Positions 55,228-64,000 of a stretch of DNA of 64,000 bases are shown here, one piece after another; within the stretch, counting starts at the first letter, position 1, and each line of letters begins with the position of its first letter. The translations under genes were made by a program, and so were the position numbers. The stretch comes from Mermis nigrescens (lineage: Eukaryota > Nematoda > Enoplea > Mermithida > Mermithidae), in the NCBI GenBank assembly GCA_036768485.1, contig JAVLUZ010000165.1, forward strand, positions 2,430,075-2,494,074. The letters are read 5' to 3'. The notes below the pieces were generated by a model. That model saw only the letters and a program-made list of their open reading frames with translations. It searched no databases and was not told the DNA's origin.

Positions 55228-58200
55228 CATTATTATTATAATATTATTATCATTGTTTATTTCCATGCACAAGGCTTCGCGAAATATACGATTACATAAG
55301 AGACAAACATATGCGTGGGCACTTTAGCGGTATTCAGAACGCAAAACTCCAAAACTCAGCAAATTATGTTCATAAATTGCTTTTTTATTGTTTCTTAGGA
55401 AACCTCCTTCCGAAGATGTCTATTTCTCCAACCCTGAAGAAGTCGAAATTTTCTCCTTCCTGATTTTTTAGGCAAAAACCAGCATTCTAAGGCCTCTTAA
55501 GCATTTTTCTGGTATTTTTTGGCCCAAAAATGAAGGTCATCCATCCGTCCGTCCCTCTTTGGCCAAATATCCCCTATTCAAAATTATCAAGCCGTCACAA
55601 AAATTTTTAGCCGTTACATGTACGAACAATTATAATTTGATTGCGGCTTTCATTTATTGTTTTGGAATGCTCTTTTTGGCCGAAGAAACGTACTAATTTA
55701 AATTCTTAAAGATTGCTGACTAATAAAACGTTATTTCCATTTTTTGTTAAAGACGCTGATTCAAGTAAGAATTTGAATAATGACCTTTATTTGCTACTAT
55801 GTAACATAGCATGCATATCAGTGGCGGTTCTATTATTTTCTTAAGGGGAAGGTGGTACCACAACTATTCCAAAAACAGTCGAAAATAGGTTCGAAATTTG
55901 AGATGTCTCATGATCGATGGCGTTTTGATTTTTGCAAATAAATTGTTGTTTGGCATGTTGAATTTGACTTTCAGAGCTTGGATTTTAATTCAGATGTTCC
56001 TAATTATTGACACGATAGCCGAGACAGAAAAACAAAGGTAAAATACCACTAAAAGACGAAGGATGCGTGATTTAGAAAAGTGGGGTTTTTTTAAGATACA
56101 TGTGTTTTTTAGGAACATTGGCTTTTTTAAGTGTTTGACTATTATGAAAAATACTAGGCAACAAAGAGGAATGGGTCAATGCAGAACATAGGTGTCTAGC
56201 TGAAGGGTAGCCTCAATCAAACAACTACAAAAACTAGGACAAGAAGGCACGTTTTTGTCCTTTTTGTTCGCTTATTTCACCGTTTAGAAGTCGGAATAAT
56301 TAGAGTAGAATAAAAATGAAGTACTTCTTAAGGGGTATACGTCACAGCAAATTGTGTTTATTTACATCAATATTGAGCTTTTTCGGGAGGTGTTAAGTCA
56401 AAAATCGGTGGTGCTAAACGTGTTTCTGTCTCGTTTTTTCCTGACAAGTTTTCCGCATACTAGTCTGGATATGATCAAAAGTCTAAAAATGTACCAGGGG
56501 TCAAACGTGATATGCCAGATGGGCGCATTTTTTTACACTCAACAGTGGTGTAAAGTTGTTTACATCTAATATCTATTTGTTTGCAGACCATTGTGGAGAG
56601 TTAATTTTTTCATAAATATTGATTGAAATATCAAAGTAATAACAGAGTTACGAATCCGACCAAAATCTTCTTTACACTCAGTGGTTGTGTAAAGTTTTTA
56701 GTTGTAAGAATCCACTAAAAATACGACTTTCGCTGAAGAACGCAAAAAATCAAAGTTTATTCTGCGCCTTCTAAAAAAGTGCGTCTTCACAAAATGTTAA
56801 TTACTGCCTCAGAAAAAAAGATAATAAGGAAGCCTTGATGTGTTTTAATATCCGCTTTAGTTTCTTATCAATACAAATTTTTCTTTCAATATCTAATCAA
56901 CATTTAGTTAATCGTCAATGGCTCCATAAATGAATTACGGCAAGCACACCACCTTGCTAATAGCTGCCTCTTAGCAATGCGTGCCATGCTAGCGTAAGAA
57001 TGCACAATATGTCGTTTTTTCATTAATGATCGCATCTCTTTTAGAAATAAGCTGTTCATGTTATTTATTTTTACGTCGGAGGTCCCTTCTGCAGGCCGCA
57101 GAATATACACCGATTGCGTTTTTCAGCGGAAGTCGTATTTTTAGTGGCGTCTTACAACTTTACAGGAACACATAGGTAAGTTTTCCCTAGTCTCCTCCTT
57201 TTATGTCCTTAATGATGCGAATTCCAAGTATATTCGTCCTTTTTGTTCCATCGGAGCATTTTCCCTTGCTATTAAGTATATACCTGTATGGAAAATTATG
57301 TTTTCCAAAGCATTATTCACGACCTAGGTTTGCAATTATTTAAGTATCAATTCCTTATCTTTTAAAAAATTTTCTTTCATTCCAATTTTTAATGACAAGG
57401 CTGCATTAACTTGATAGAAACGAAAAATTTTGAATGTAGCTTAGTTTCCGATAAATTCACATACATGCCATGCCTTGCCTGCCCAAACAGCTTTTGCACA
57501 CTAAGTGAAGATGTCATACATAACTTTTAAAATTTTAGTTCGGCTGATATTGCAAAAAAGCTAGCAAAAATATATACCTCTCATCTCATGTATCATTCTT
57601 GGGGATTTTTTCGCATGACCCCAACTTCAACGCGTGCAAAAAAATTGCCAGATAATTTACTTACTTTGCACCATGGTCAGTATGTTATTTATAAGGTGTA
57701 TTTTTCTCCGTGTAACCTCTTAAATACCTACATTTCCATCATTTTCGTAGCGAAAGGGAAATGTGCAGATCATTTTGTTACGTACAGTACAGAGTAAATC
57801 TTTTCTGCAATTTTCAATCCTACTACGCAGATTGAAAAATAAATTCTGGTTTTTATATTGATTTTATCGAGTTAGATGCGGTTTAGGAAGCTCATTCATT
57901 CTAGGGAAATCGAAATAATGAAAGATTCTAAGCTCTGGTTGAATCTTACTCTACTCTTGCCTGTAGAGTATATAAGTAGTCTACGAAAAATCAGTATAAT
58001 TACGCCACTTTCTTTTATCTCTTCGTATTTTAAAATAAAGGCTGCAAACTGGATCTAAAGAAAATAGCTTTACATGCTCGCAATGCCGAATACAATCCAA
58101 AACGTTTTGCCGCTGTCATAATGCGAATACGAGAACCGCGAACCACGGCATTGATTTTTAGTTCTGGTAAGATGGTGTGCACAGGAGCCAAATCTGAAGA

Positions 58201-61200
58201 CTGTAGTCGGCTGGCTGCTCGAAAATACGCTAGAATTGTACAAAAATTAGGTTTCGATGCGAAATTTCTGGATTTCAAGGTACGGACGAGATCAATATTT
58301 TTTCATAGACTATTACTTTTCTAATCGGGAGAGCAAAAATTGTCTTGTGCTGTGCATAAATCCATAATGTATGTACATTGAATATGAACACATAATTATT
58401 CAAAAGATATTTTACTTCTCTAGTCTGCAATTTGCATCCTACCATCTTTTTTCCAGAATGACTATTTTGTCCTAATTTTCAGTTGATGTATTCATTCGAC
58501 GCGAAGTGTGACCTTACGAATTTTTAGGTAGGCTAAACTTACAAATTGAAATTGAGTTGGCTTTAATATGTATATGAAGTTAAAAGTGGTAGTTTTACAA
58601 TAGCCTCAACAACCAAATTCGGAAGGGCAAGTGTGTCCGATGAAGCAAAAATGCAAAAAACAAAACCAAAAATTCAATTCTGGGGTTCTATCGATTTTGG
58701 GGGTCCTCCGAATTCTCAGAGGGTGCAGCAGACTCCCTCCACGCCCATGTGTGGTCGCGCTGCGGCCATAATTGCGCAGCGTCACCATAGGTAAGCGGCA
58801 CCAAAGTTCTGGAGGGGTTGTGCAAGATTTTTACAAAGGTCAGAAAAACAGCATTAAAAATGGTAGTTTGGCGAAAAAAACACCATTTTTCAACGTTTGG
58901 GGGGGGGTATTTTGGTTTCTGGGGGTGCATTGGGCAGCACCGAAATTCTGGGGGGGTGAAAAAATTTTCAAAGGTCAAAAATGGTCTTAAAAGTGGTCGT
59001 ATGGCAAAGAAACACCATTTTTCGACGTTTCTCATCAAGCAAGCACTATCCAATGGCATCAAAAAATTGCTAAAAAAGCAAAAAAAAATTTTCTGGGGGG
59101 GTATTTTGATTTCTGGGGAGGGGTATTTCAACTTCTGGGGGGTGCATATATCCCCAAACCCCCACGCCCATGTGTGTCTCATACCTAAGCGTCGGAGGTT
59201 TAGGGGTATGCACTAGGGATGTTCCGGTTCCAGGTTTTTCAAAAAAATCGGTTCCGGTTCCGGTTCTTGGAAAACAAGAATTTCGGTTCCGGTTCCGGTT
59301 CTTGCGTAAGTTGGAACCGTCGGTTCCGGTTCCGATTCTTCAACTAGAGAAACGTCAGTTCCGGTTCCGGTTCTCGGTTCCTGTGTTAAAGTATGTACGC
59401 TCTTGATAGCTTGACTTCACCGGAACATGTGACGATGTAATCGAAAGATAAATTATTCAGGAAGTCGTTTCTATCTGGCAACTGCACGTTCAAATAAGTT
59501 TTACGTCTGGTTGACAATTTACTCATAAATCACTAAATATTATCTATGTGTTTCTTAATTGTAGGCTTATACAAAATCGAAATGCTTAATTCATGACGAA
59601 GATCTGCTGCAATGGTGGAAAGAGAAGTCGAAGAATTTGCCGATTCTCGAGTTTATAGCTAAGCAGTATCTTGCAGCCAGTGGCGGATCTAGGATTTTCC
59701 TAAGGGGGCAGTATCCCAACTTTCTAAAAACAGTCGAAATAGGTCCAAAAATTTGCCCTTAACGCGCGAAACAGCGTTTTTCCGGCGTTTTACAATGTAT
59801 ACTTTTACATTAAATCACTTTTGACGCAATGTTTTTTCTTAAAATTTTAAAATTTTCGACAATTTTGTGCTAAAAATCATTTAGGTAAGAGCGTCGCTGA
59901 TTTGCATTCAGCCTGCAAAACTGAAACTGAATTTAAAAACGGTGTTACCCTAAGACGAACGGACATTTAAATTCATACATGCACTCGGTCAAAGGTTCTG
60001 GGAGGGTTAAACCGGGTTTCCTTGAGGAGATGAGGGGTAAATAATGAGTAAATTTTTTTACCGTATTTAATGTTTATATTTTGACAAATTTTGGTACTTA
60101 ATTCGTTTCATTTCATTCTTCATGAGCATTAAATAGTCCAAAATCAGTCAATTTTCTTTCAAATTCTGTTTTGATCCTTAAACTATTAATAGGGAATGGT
60201 TGCTCTTATTCAACTCTTTATGACAGTGCTTATGATAAGCCCTTGTAAGTATACCTCGCTTTCTATGTTCATACTTGTGCTATAACAACAGCTGACTAAG
60301 CGTCCAGTTGGTTTATGGCTCTTATGTCCGTTTTGACATATTTGATAAACGATTAAAGGGTTGTTAAGTTTATGAATGAATGTTGAAAAGGAAGTTGAGT
60401 TCCCTTCAAACAACGTATTTTAAAAGCAAATTCTATTGATACGCCGGAGACGGATGAGAACGTCCTGTTAAAATCGTTAGATGTATTGCTGTTAAACACT
60501 TGTTTTCAAAGCTAACGAAATAACCGCATATTCACACTGGTGGGGAGTATCCCCCTACCAGGACTTTTGGAAAGCTTACCCCCTCAGGCCATTTTGGACC
60601 AAAACCTAATGCTCGAACCATGAAAAAGCGTCAAACAACGTCTAAAAGTATAATTTCGATTACATATACTCATTTTTTGAGCAATAGACTGTTCAATTGA
60701 TTCATCCAGGCACTTTTCTTTCATTATTTTGATGTTACTGGTCATTTCTTCGACGTTATTGTCATTTATTTTAGGCAGATTAAACGACAAATATTCATGA
60801 AGAATAAAATACAACTAATTAAGTATCAAAATTTGACATAAATAATACTATAATAACTCATTAACCCCCCAGGAAAGTCGGTATAACCCCCTCCCAAAAT
60901 TTTTGACCTTCTGCATGTAAGAAAATAATGCATTTAGTGAATGCATAAATTTAAATCGTTGCAGATCCAAAATATGGTTGGTTCTTGCGACGTGAAGTTT
61001 CCGATTCAATTGGAGAGCTTGTGTTTGACGCACTCGCAGTTTTCGACCTACGAACCAGAACTTTTTCCTGGCCTTATCTATCGAATGGTGAAACCTCGCG
61101 TCGTTTTGTTGATATTCGTTTCGGGAAAAATTGTGATAACGGGCGCCAAAGTTAGGCGCGATATTGACGACGCTTTCGCCAGCATTTATCCGATCCTGAA

Positions 61201-61216
61201 AGGATTCAAAAAATAA
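52119..61216 (+). CDS. TBP: TATA-box-binding protein (TBP), three exons
   Basis: TBP binds the TATA box and nucleates SL1, TFIID and TFIIIB for RNA polymerases I, II and III. Exons 52119-52479, 58041-58279 and 60965-61216 join without a phase error to 283 residues plus TAA. Residues 1-107 are a variable Gly/Pro/Ser/Met-rich tail. Residues 108-283 are the saddle core with two direct repeats. The first has '[20 protein letters not shown]' and '[20 protein letters not shown]'. The second has '[14 protein letters not shown]' and '[19 protein letters not shown]' plus '[14 protein letters not shown]'. The DNA-kinking phenylalanine positions ('NPKRF', 'LIFSSG', 'ELFPG', 'LIFVSG') are intact. The core is strongly conserved, so the gene is probably functional. 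The frame is open upstream to a possible acceptor at 52048, so a longer N-terminus is possible. Confidence 0.96.
53860..54260 (-). repeat. Reverse copy of the palindrome/hairpin repeat (3030-3480, 43437-43860)
   Basis: Contains 'tttatacatgtacaaag' (diverged palindrome), hairpin GGCGCTTCGCGCC (54054-54066), 'attgtgtgttttatatatct' and 'cccagaaattagctaaaata' in the same order as the inverse of 43437-43860. It lies in TBP intron 1. Confidence 0.7.
55020..55255. repeat. ATT trinucleotide microsatellite, about 235 bp
   Basis: Nearly pure (ATT)n with scattered ATC interruptions and one poly-T break near 55132. The open frame through it (poly-isoleucine) is an artefact. It is in TBP intron 1. Confidence 0.95.
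55400..55624 (-). mobile_element. Family D MITE, reverse, in TBP intron 1
   Basis: Contains 'ttggccaaatatcccctatt' and ends 'agccgttacatgtacg', the inverse of the family D left end (catacatgtaacggct). The other end is diverged. Confidence 0.5.
55822..55900 (+). mobile_element. Family H element, left end
   Basis: 'cagtggcggttctattattt' + 'tcttaaggggaagg' + 'tccaaaaacagtcgaaaata' matches the start of family H. The remainder is diverged or absent. Confidence 0.5.
55905..58040. other. TBP intron 1, 3' part: no gene recognised
   Basis: AT-rich intronic DNA with short frames on both strands (for example 56904-57110 on the minus strand, 68 codons) that I cannot relate to any family. Repeated 'ttacactca..ggtgtaaag' phrases at 56360-56700 echo 53340-53560 and 54345-54365, suggesting an old dispersed repeat. 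Confidence 0.4.
58041..58279 (+). CDS. TBP: TBP exon 2 (first saddle repeat)
   Basis: Acceptor 'ttttaaaataaag', donor GTACGG; two bases complete the glycine codon, then 79 codons. Contains '[20 protein letters not shown]', the FSSGK loop and '[20 protein letters not shown]'. Its end 'FLDFK' is the classical inter-repeat boundary. Confidence 0.96.
58600..59178. mobile_element. Nested family A-related MITEs in TBP intron 2
   Basis: 58600-58757 is a G-rich relative ending CGCCCATGTGTGG. From 58790 two overlapping forward family A heads follow ('gtaagcggcaccaaagttct' and 'attgggcagcaccgaaattc' near 58928). They lead to a full tail ending CACGCCCATGTGTG near 59176. The second head lies inside the first, so one copy probably inserted into another. 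Confidence 0.65.
59212..59400. repeat. GGTTCC hexamer-rich element end
   Basis: 'cactagggatgttccggttc' leads into about 170 bp of GGTTCC / GGTTCT units. 'TAGGGATG' is a common type of hAT terminus, so this is plausibly one end of a hAT element with a subterminal array, as in family B. The other end is not seen. Confidence 0.55.
59565..59677 (+). pseudogene. hAT transposase dimerisation-domain fragment
   Basis: After a possible acceptor 'taattgtag' the frame reads '[20 protein letters not shown]' then '[11 protein letters not shown]'. This matches the start of the hAT C-terminal dimerisation region ('d.l.WWk.....fP.ls.lA..yL.ipatS...ErvFS'). The frame is cut at 59678 by a family H element (CAGTGGCGGATCTAGG), exactly where 'ipatS' should follow. 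It lies in TBP intron 2. Confidence 0.7.
59678..59890 (+). mobile_element. Family H element, left part, inserted in hAT relic
   Basis: Starts CAGTGGCGGATCTAGGATTT then 'tcctaagggggcagtatccc', 'aacgcgcgaaacagcg' and so on as in 42610 and 43170. It ends abruptly near 59885 without the family right end. Confidence 0.6.
60560..60760 (+). repeat. Dispersed repeat shared with 7690-7905
   Basis: 'ccccctcaggccattttgga' + 'ccaaaacctaatgc', 'gcgtcaaacaacgtctaaaa', 'atagactgttcaattgattc' + 'atccaggcac' occur in the same order as in the BTB/BACK intron. It is in TBP intron 2. Confidence 0.5.
60965..61216 (+). CDS. TBP: TBP exon 3 (second saddle repeat, C-terminus)
   Basis: Acceptor 'aaatcgttgcag', 83 codons to TAA 61214-61216 (a second TAA follows). 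Starts '[14 protein letters not shown]', ends '[10 protein letters not shown]'. 'VRRDIDDAF' resembles the nematode version of this helix. Confidence 0.96.
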   Translation: MQNMVGSCDVKFPIQLESLCLTHSQFSTYEPELFPGLIYRMVKPRVVLLIFVSGKIVITGAKVRRDIDDAFASIYPILKGFKK

Positions 61217-61282
61217 TAAGCGCTTTCCTTGCGTGTATTATTTGTACTCTCATCCATGCGCATAAGTTTACCGGTATTGTCG

Positions 61283-61555
61283 CGATCATACATGGGCGTG
61301 GGGGTCTGAACCAGACATGCACGTGGGGGTTGGGGCCGTCGCTAGACTAGACCCCGTAGAATTGAAAAAAGGAAAAATTTTGTAGGAAAATGAGGCAAAA
61401 TTAATACTAAAAATGAATGAAATTTGTAAATTTTCTTCTAAATGCTTGAAATTGACCACTAACTTTGGAATAACCTTGGTTTAATTTTTTCATAGCATTC
61501 ACACCAGTTTTTTCAGGTCATTTTGTCCCCAAAAAACTCAATTTTAGACCCCCAG
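61283..61555 (+). repeat. G-rich dispersed repeat, related to 63418-63790
   Basis: 'catgggcgtgggggtctgaa' + 'ccagacatgcacgtggggg' resembles 63420-63458 ('catggacgtggagactctgga', 'tcagacatgcacgggg'). Both continue with 'aaattgaccactaac' / 'aaattgatcagaaac' and 'gttttttcaggtc' / 'cagtttttgcggcc'-like blocks. Confidence 0.5.
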
Positions 61556-61558
61556 ATC

Positions 61559-61786
61559 CATACATGTAACGGCTCAAAATTAATAATGAGGTCCCCCTAC
61601 CATTTTTAGGGGTAGGGTAAATGACCTACAACAATTTTTGGTCCAAAACGGCCAAAAACGACCAAAATTAAATTTTTTTTAAAAATCGGGAGGGGGGTCG
61701 AAAATTTTCTAGCTTTGGAAGATCGGGGACGACCGACTTTGAATGGGGGGGTTGATGATTCTTCCATCCCCAGTATTAGATGTATG
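61559..61786 (+). mobile_element. Family D MITE, complete
   Basis: 228 bp. Starts CATACATGTAACGGCTC and ends TTAGATGTATG, with 8-bp flanks CCCAGATC (61551-61558) and CCCAGATG (61787-61794), one mismatch. It is the reference copy for the family, 340 bases downstream of TBP. Confidence 0.8.
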
Positions 61787-61799
61787 CCCAGATGGCTGA

Positions 61800-63000
61800 C
61801 ATTCCTGATCGGCCATGCTGTGCATCTGTGGTCTTGAACCTGAGAAACCAAAAACTACACATCATTCGAAAGGCCCCTAAAGGATTGAATTTTCTTTTTT
61901 TTCAGTTTTTGACAATTTTTTCTATATCGATTAATAATATGGACAAGAAATGTCGAAAAATGTTTTTTCGCCCACTATCTTTTTTCGGCAGAAACATTTT
62001 TGAACCCTGAATTTAGGCGCTGCCCAGTGCCGATGTGTGATTGCGACTTGCGATTACTGTAAATTAAATCAAGTTATAGTTCTTAGTTCGTATTCGTCAT
62101 TGCCATCCGCACGACAGTATATCCTGCAGAGTGTGTAAATTTTCAGGAATAGGTTAATGGCATATGTTTGATCAATTTCGTAGAATTTTTCAGACGTCTT
62201 ATCTATCTGCACATATCTGCGCGCATTGCAACAAAATTAAAAGAAAAATTTTCCCGAAAAAAATTTTTTTCTGTATTGCGCAGAATTCCTAGTCTCAAAG
62301 ACAAGTCTATCACGCTCATTTATGATCGACTCCTGTTTTTTTATTATTCTATAATTACAAAAGCAAATTTAGATTAAATTGAATTTATGTAAATCATAGG
62401 ATAATATTTACCCTACATATACATTTAAAATGACCACAAGCGCCTTACATGACGTCTTATTAAGGCTTCTGTAGCTTAGAATTATTTTTTAAATTTGAAT
62501 TTCTTGACCTTAGTTTAGCTGTTTTCCTTAGTTAAGGAATTACAAGAAGAAATTATTTCCTTATACATACGTCGCGTGCTATGGTCTGTGTCTCGTATGT
62601 TTATATTTAAAGCATAATTTTGAGTTGCAGTAAGATTTCAAAATCAAAGCAGCCGATTTTACTCGTACATTACTTGTCTGCCCATCTTGAAAGTAATCGT
62701 CAAGATCTTATTAGTATCTGATTGTTGATATCGCACTGCTTCAACGTTTAATTATCGACTGTTTATCGTTGTCCGCATTTTTTCTGGCTTTTCTAAAATA
62801 TAGTTGTTACTTACGAAATCTGTAAAACTACTTCTGTTGAAAAATTAGCCATGGAAAGTTGTCGATGCTTTATGTAGCTTTAAGTGACTACGTAGCTAAA
62901 AACGGTACATTATTGAATCTGAAGAGTACAAACTTAGCGTTTTCCGCTCAAACCCAAGGAAAATAACTTTGATTGGGATTAGATGTATTGCTATTTAACG
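61800..63000. other. Downstream of TBP: no gene recognised
   Basis: AT-rich, with a few short frames (for example 62168-62377) lacking recognisable motifs. No TBP poly(A) signal of the AATAAA form was found close to the stop. Confidence 0.4.
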
Positions 63001-63004
63001 ATGA

Positions 63005-63200
63005 TTTATCGGTCCGTATTAAGCCTAGGTCAGCCTGGGGGGGTCGATTTGAGAGCTTTTCTGTGTCAAAGTGGTCTAAAAATGTGTTTATAAACTTAAA
63101 ATAACCAATAAGTTTTGATCTTTCTCCATTTTTGGCCTCAATTTTACCTTAGTTTTCCCGAAGAATTTGTCGCTTATGGAGTGCACAACTGAAGAAGCTG
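63005..63200 (+). repeat. Degraded dispersed repeat, related to 5990-6240
   Basis: Shares 'tcagcctgggggggtcgatt', 'gagcttttctgtgtcaaa' and 'ttagttttccc.aagaa' type blocks with the segment upstream of the BTB/BACK gene. Confidence 0.4.
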
Positions 63201-63417
63201 TTAGCGTAATGAAAAACTAATACGGTAAAACGAATTCTGAGAAAATGGGCCGTTTCGAATGAAATCGACTTTAATTGAAAGTAGGCATGTACATACATAC
63301 ACTAAGTACCTACTACATTAGTGACATCAAATTGATTCAAACCCGAATATATAGTACACAACGCATATGTAGGTTAACCTGCTTACAGTAGATATGTACC
63401 TGTATGGGCTAGGGATC

Positions 63418-63805
63418 TACATGGACGTGGAGACTCTGGATCAGACATGCACGGGGTTAGAAAAATAGGCGAAATAAAGACAAAAACGGATGAAAATTGA
63501 GGATTTGCTTGCGACGTGCTTAAAATTGATCAGAAACTGTGCAATAACCAACGTAGTTTTAGCTTTTTCAATGCTTGTGCCAGTTTTTGCGGCCGTTAAA
63601 TCCCAAAAAAGCTCAATTCTTGACCGCACAGGCCGGCTGACTCACCTCAGATCGGCCAAGCTATGCATCTATGGTCTTACTGGACCCCAGAATCTGAAAG
63701 CTCCACACAAAAATTGCCCAGAACCGAATTTTCGGTGCTATTTTTGGCAATTTAGCCCCATGGACCCTCCAGAATTTCGTTGTTGCCCATTTACATATAT
63801 GTATG
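63418..63805 (+). repeat. Dispersed G-rich/MITE-like repeat
   Basis: Runs from 'ctacatggacgtggagactc' to 'ccagaatttcgttgttgccc' + 'atttacatatatg'. The right end resembles the inverse of a family A head (tacgtgggcagcaacaaaattctgg), suggesting a distant family A relative. Confidence 0.5.
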
Positions 63806-64000
63806 TATAAGGGATTCAAAAATAAATGTCCCAAGTTGAATATACATACATTTGCATACATACCTACTAATTTTCTACTCACAGGTAAGACAAGATGAAG
63901 TTTCAGCGTTAAGAAATGCTAAAAGCGTGTGCTATATAGCCGTGTACTGTTTAATGTAAAAGTCGGCAAATACTACATTTGAATTATTATCCGTTGTACC

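Noticed and set aside
55020..55241. 73-codon poly-isoleucine/leucine frame
   Set aside because: It is the ATT microsatellite read in frame.
56904..57110. Minus-strand 68-codon frame with R/K/C-rich content
   Set aside because: No family recognised and no splice support; could be an old element fragment but cannot be supported.

Overview
This is a eukaryotic, AT-rich, intron-containing window packed with transposable elements. The organism is most likely a nematode. TBP and NOC4 place it in Metazoa. The BTB/BACK proteins resemble nematode BTB families, and the second TBP repeat reads like nematode TBP (e.g. 'RRDIDDAF' before 'YPILKGFKK'). Two short interstitial TTAGGC runs fit but do not prove this. 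The species cannot be named.

Layout. 1-9 kb: a BTB-domain exon (670-1016), an unidentified probable exon (4221-4510), and a two-exon BTB/BACK gene (6290-6667 and 8380-8745) whose intron is full of MITEs. 9-11 kb: no recognisable gene. 11.0-21 kb: a MITE cluster, then a long repeat present twice on either side of exactly 100 Ns (17064-17163). This looks like two overlapping, probably allelic, contigs joined end to end. Only the first copy carries a 2,362-bp element whose long inverted repeats are built from a minisatellite; the second copy shows the empty site. Degraded LINE and hAT-like coding remnants follow. 23.6-27.75 kb: a Penelope-like retroelement (reverse transcriptase plus GIY-YIG) flanked by inverted copies of its own 3' end, with a hAT-like MITE inserted in its RT. 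27.8-34 kb: foldback elements, tRNA-like SINE heads and MITEs.

34.4-49 kb: a NOC4 (nucleolar complex protein 4) homologue on the plus strand. Seven exons are exactly placed and phase-compatible; an eighth has an uncertain 3' edge, and the N-terminal exon(s) plus about 30 internal residues were not found. Its introns carry nested transposons. 52.1-61.2 kb: a complete TATA-box-binding protein gene in three exons (283 codons plus stop) with large, repeat-filled introns. 61.2-64 kb: repeats only.

Most of the DNA is explained by a few non-autonomous DNA transposon families that I define from their own ends. At least four (A-D) have short terminal inverted repeats and 8-bp target duplications, the hAT signature. 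One has a TAA duplication (PIF/Harbinger-like), and one has about 690-bp minisatellite-bearing inverted repeats with a 9-bp duplication (Mutator-like). Two degraded hAT-type transposase tails show that hAT coding elements once existed here. NOC4 (ribosome small-subunit assembly) and TBP (transcription initiation by Pol I, II and III) are conserved housekeeping genes with no direct functional link.
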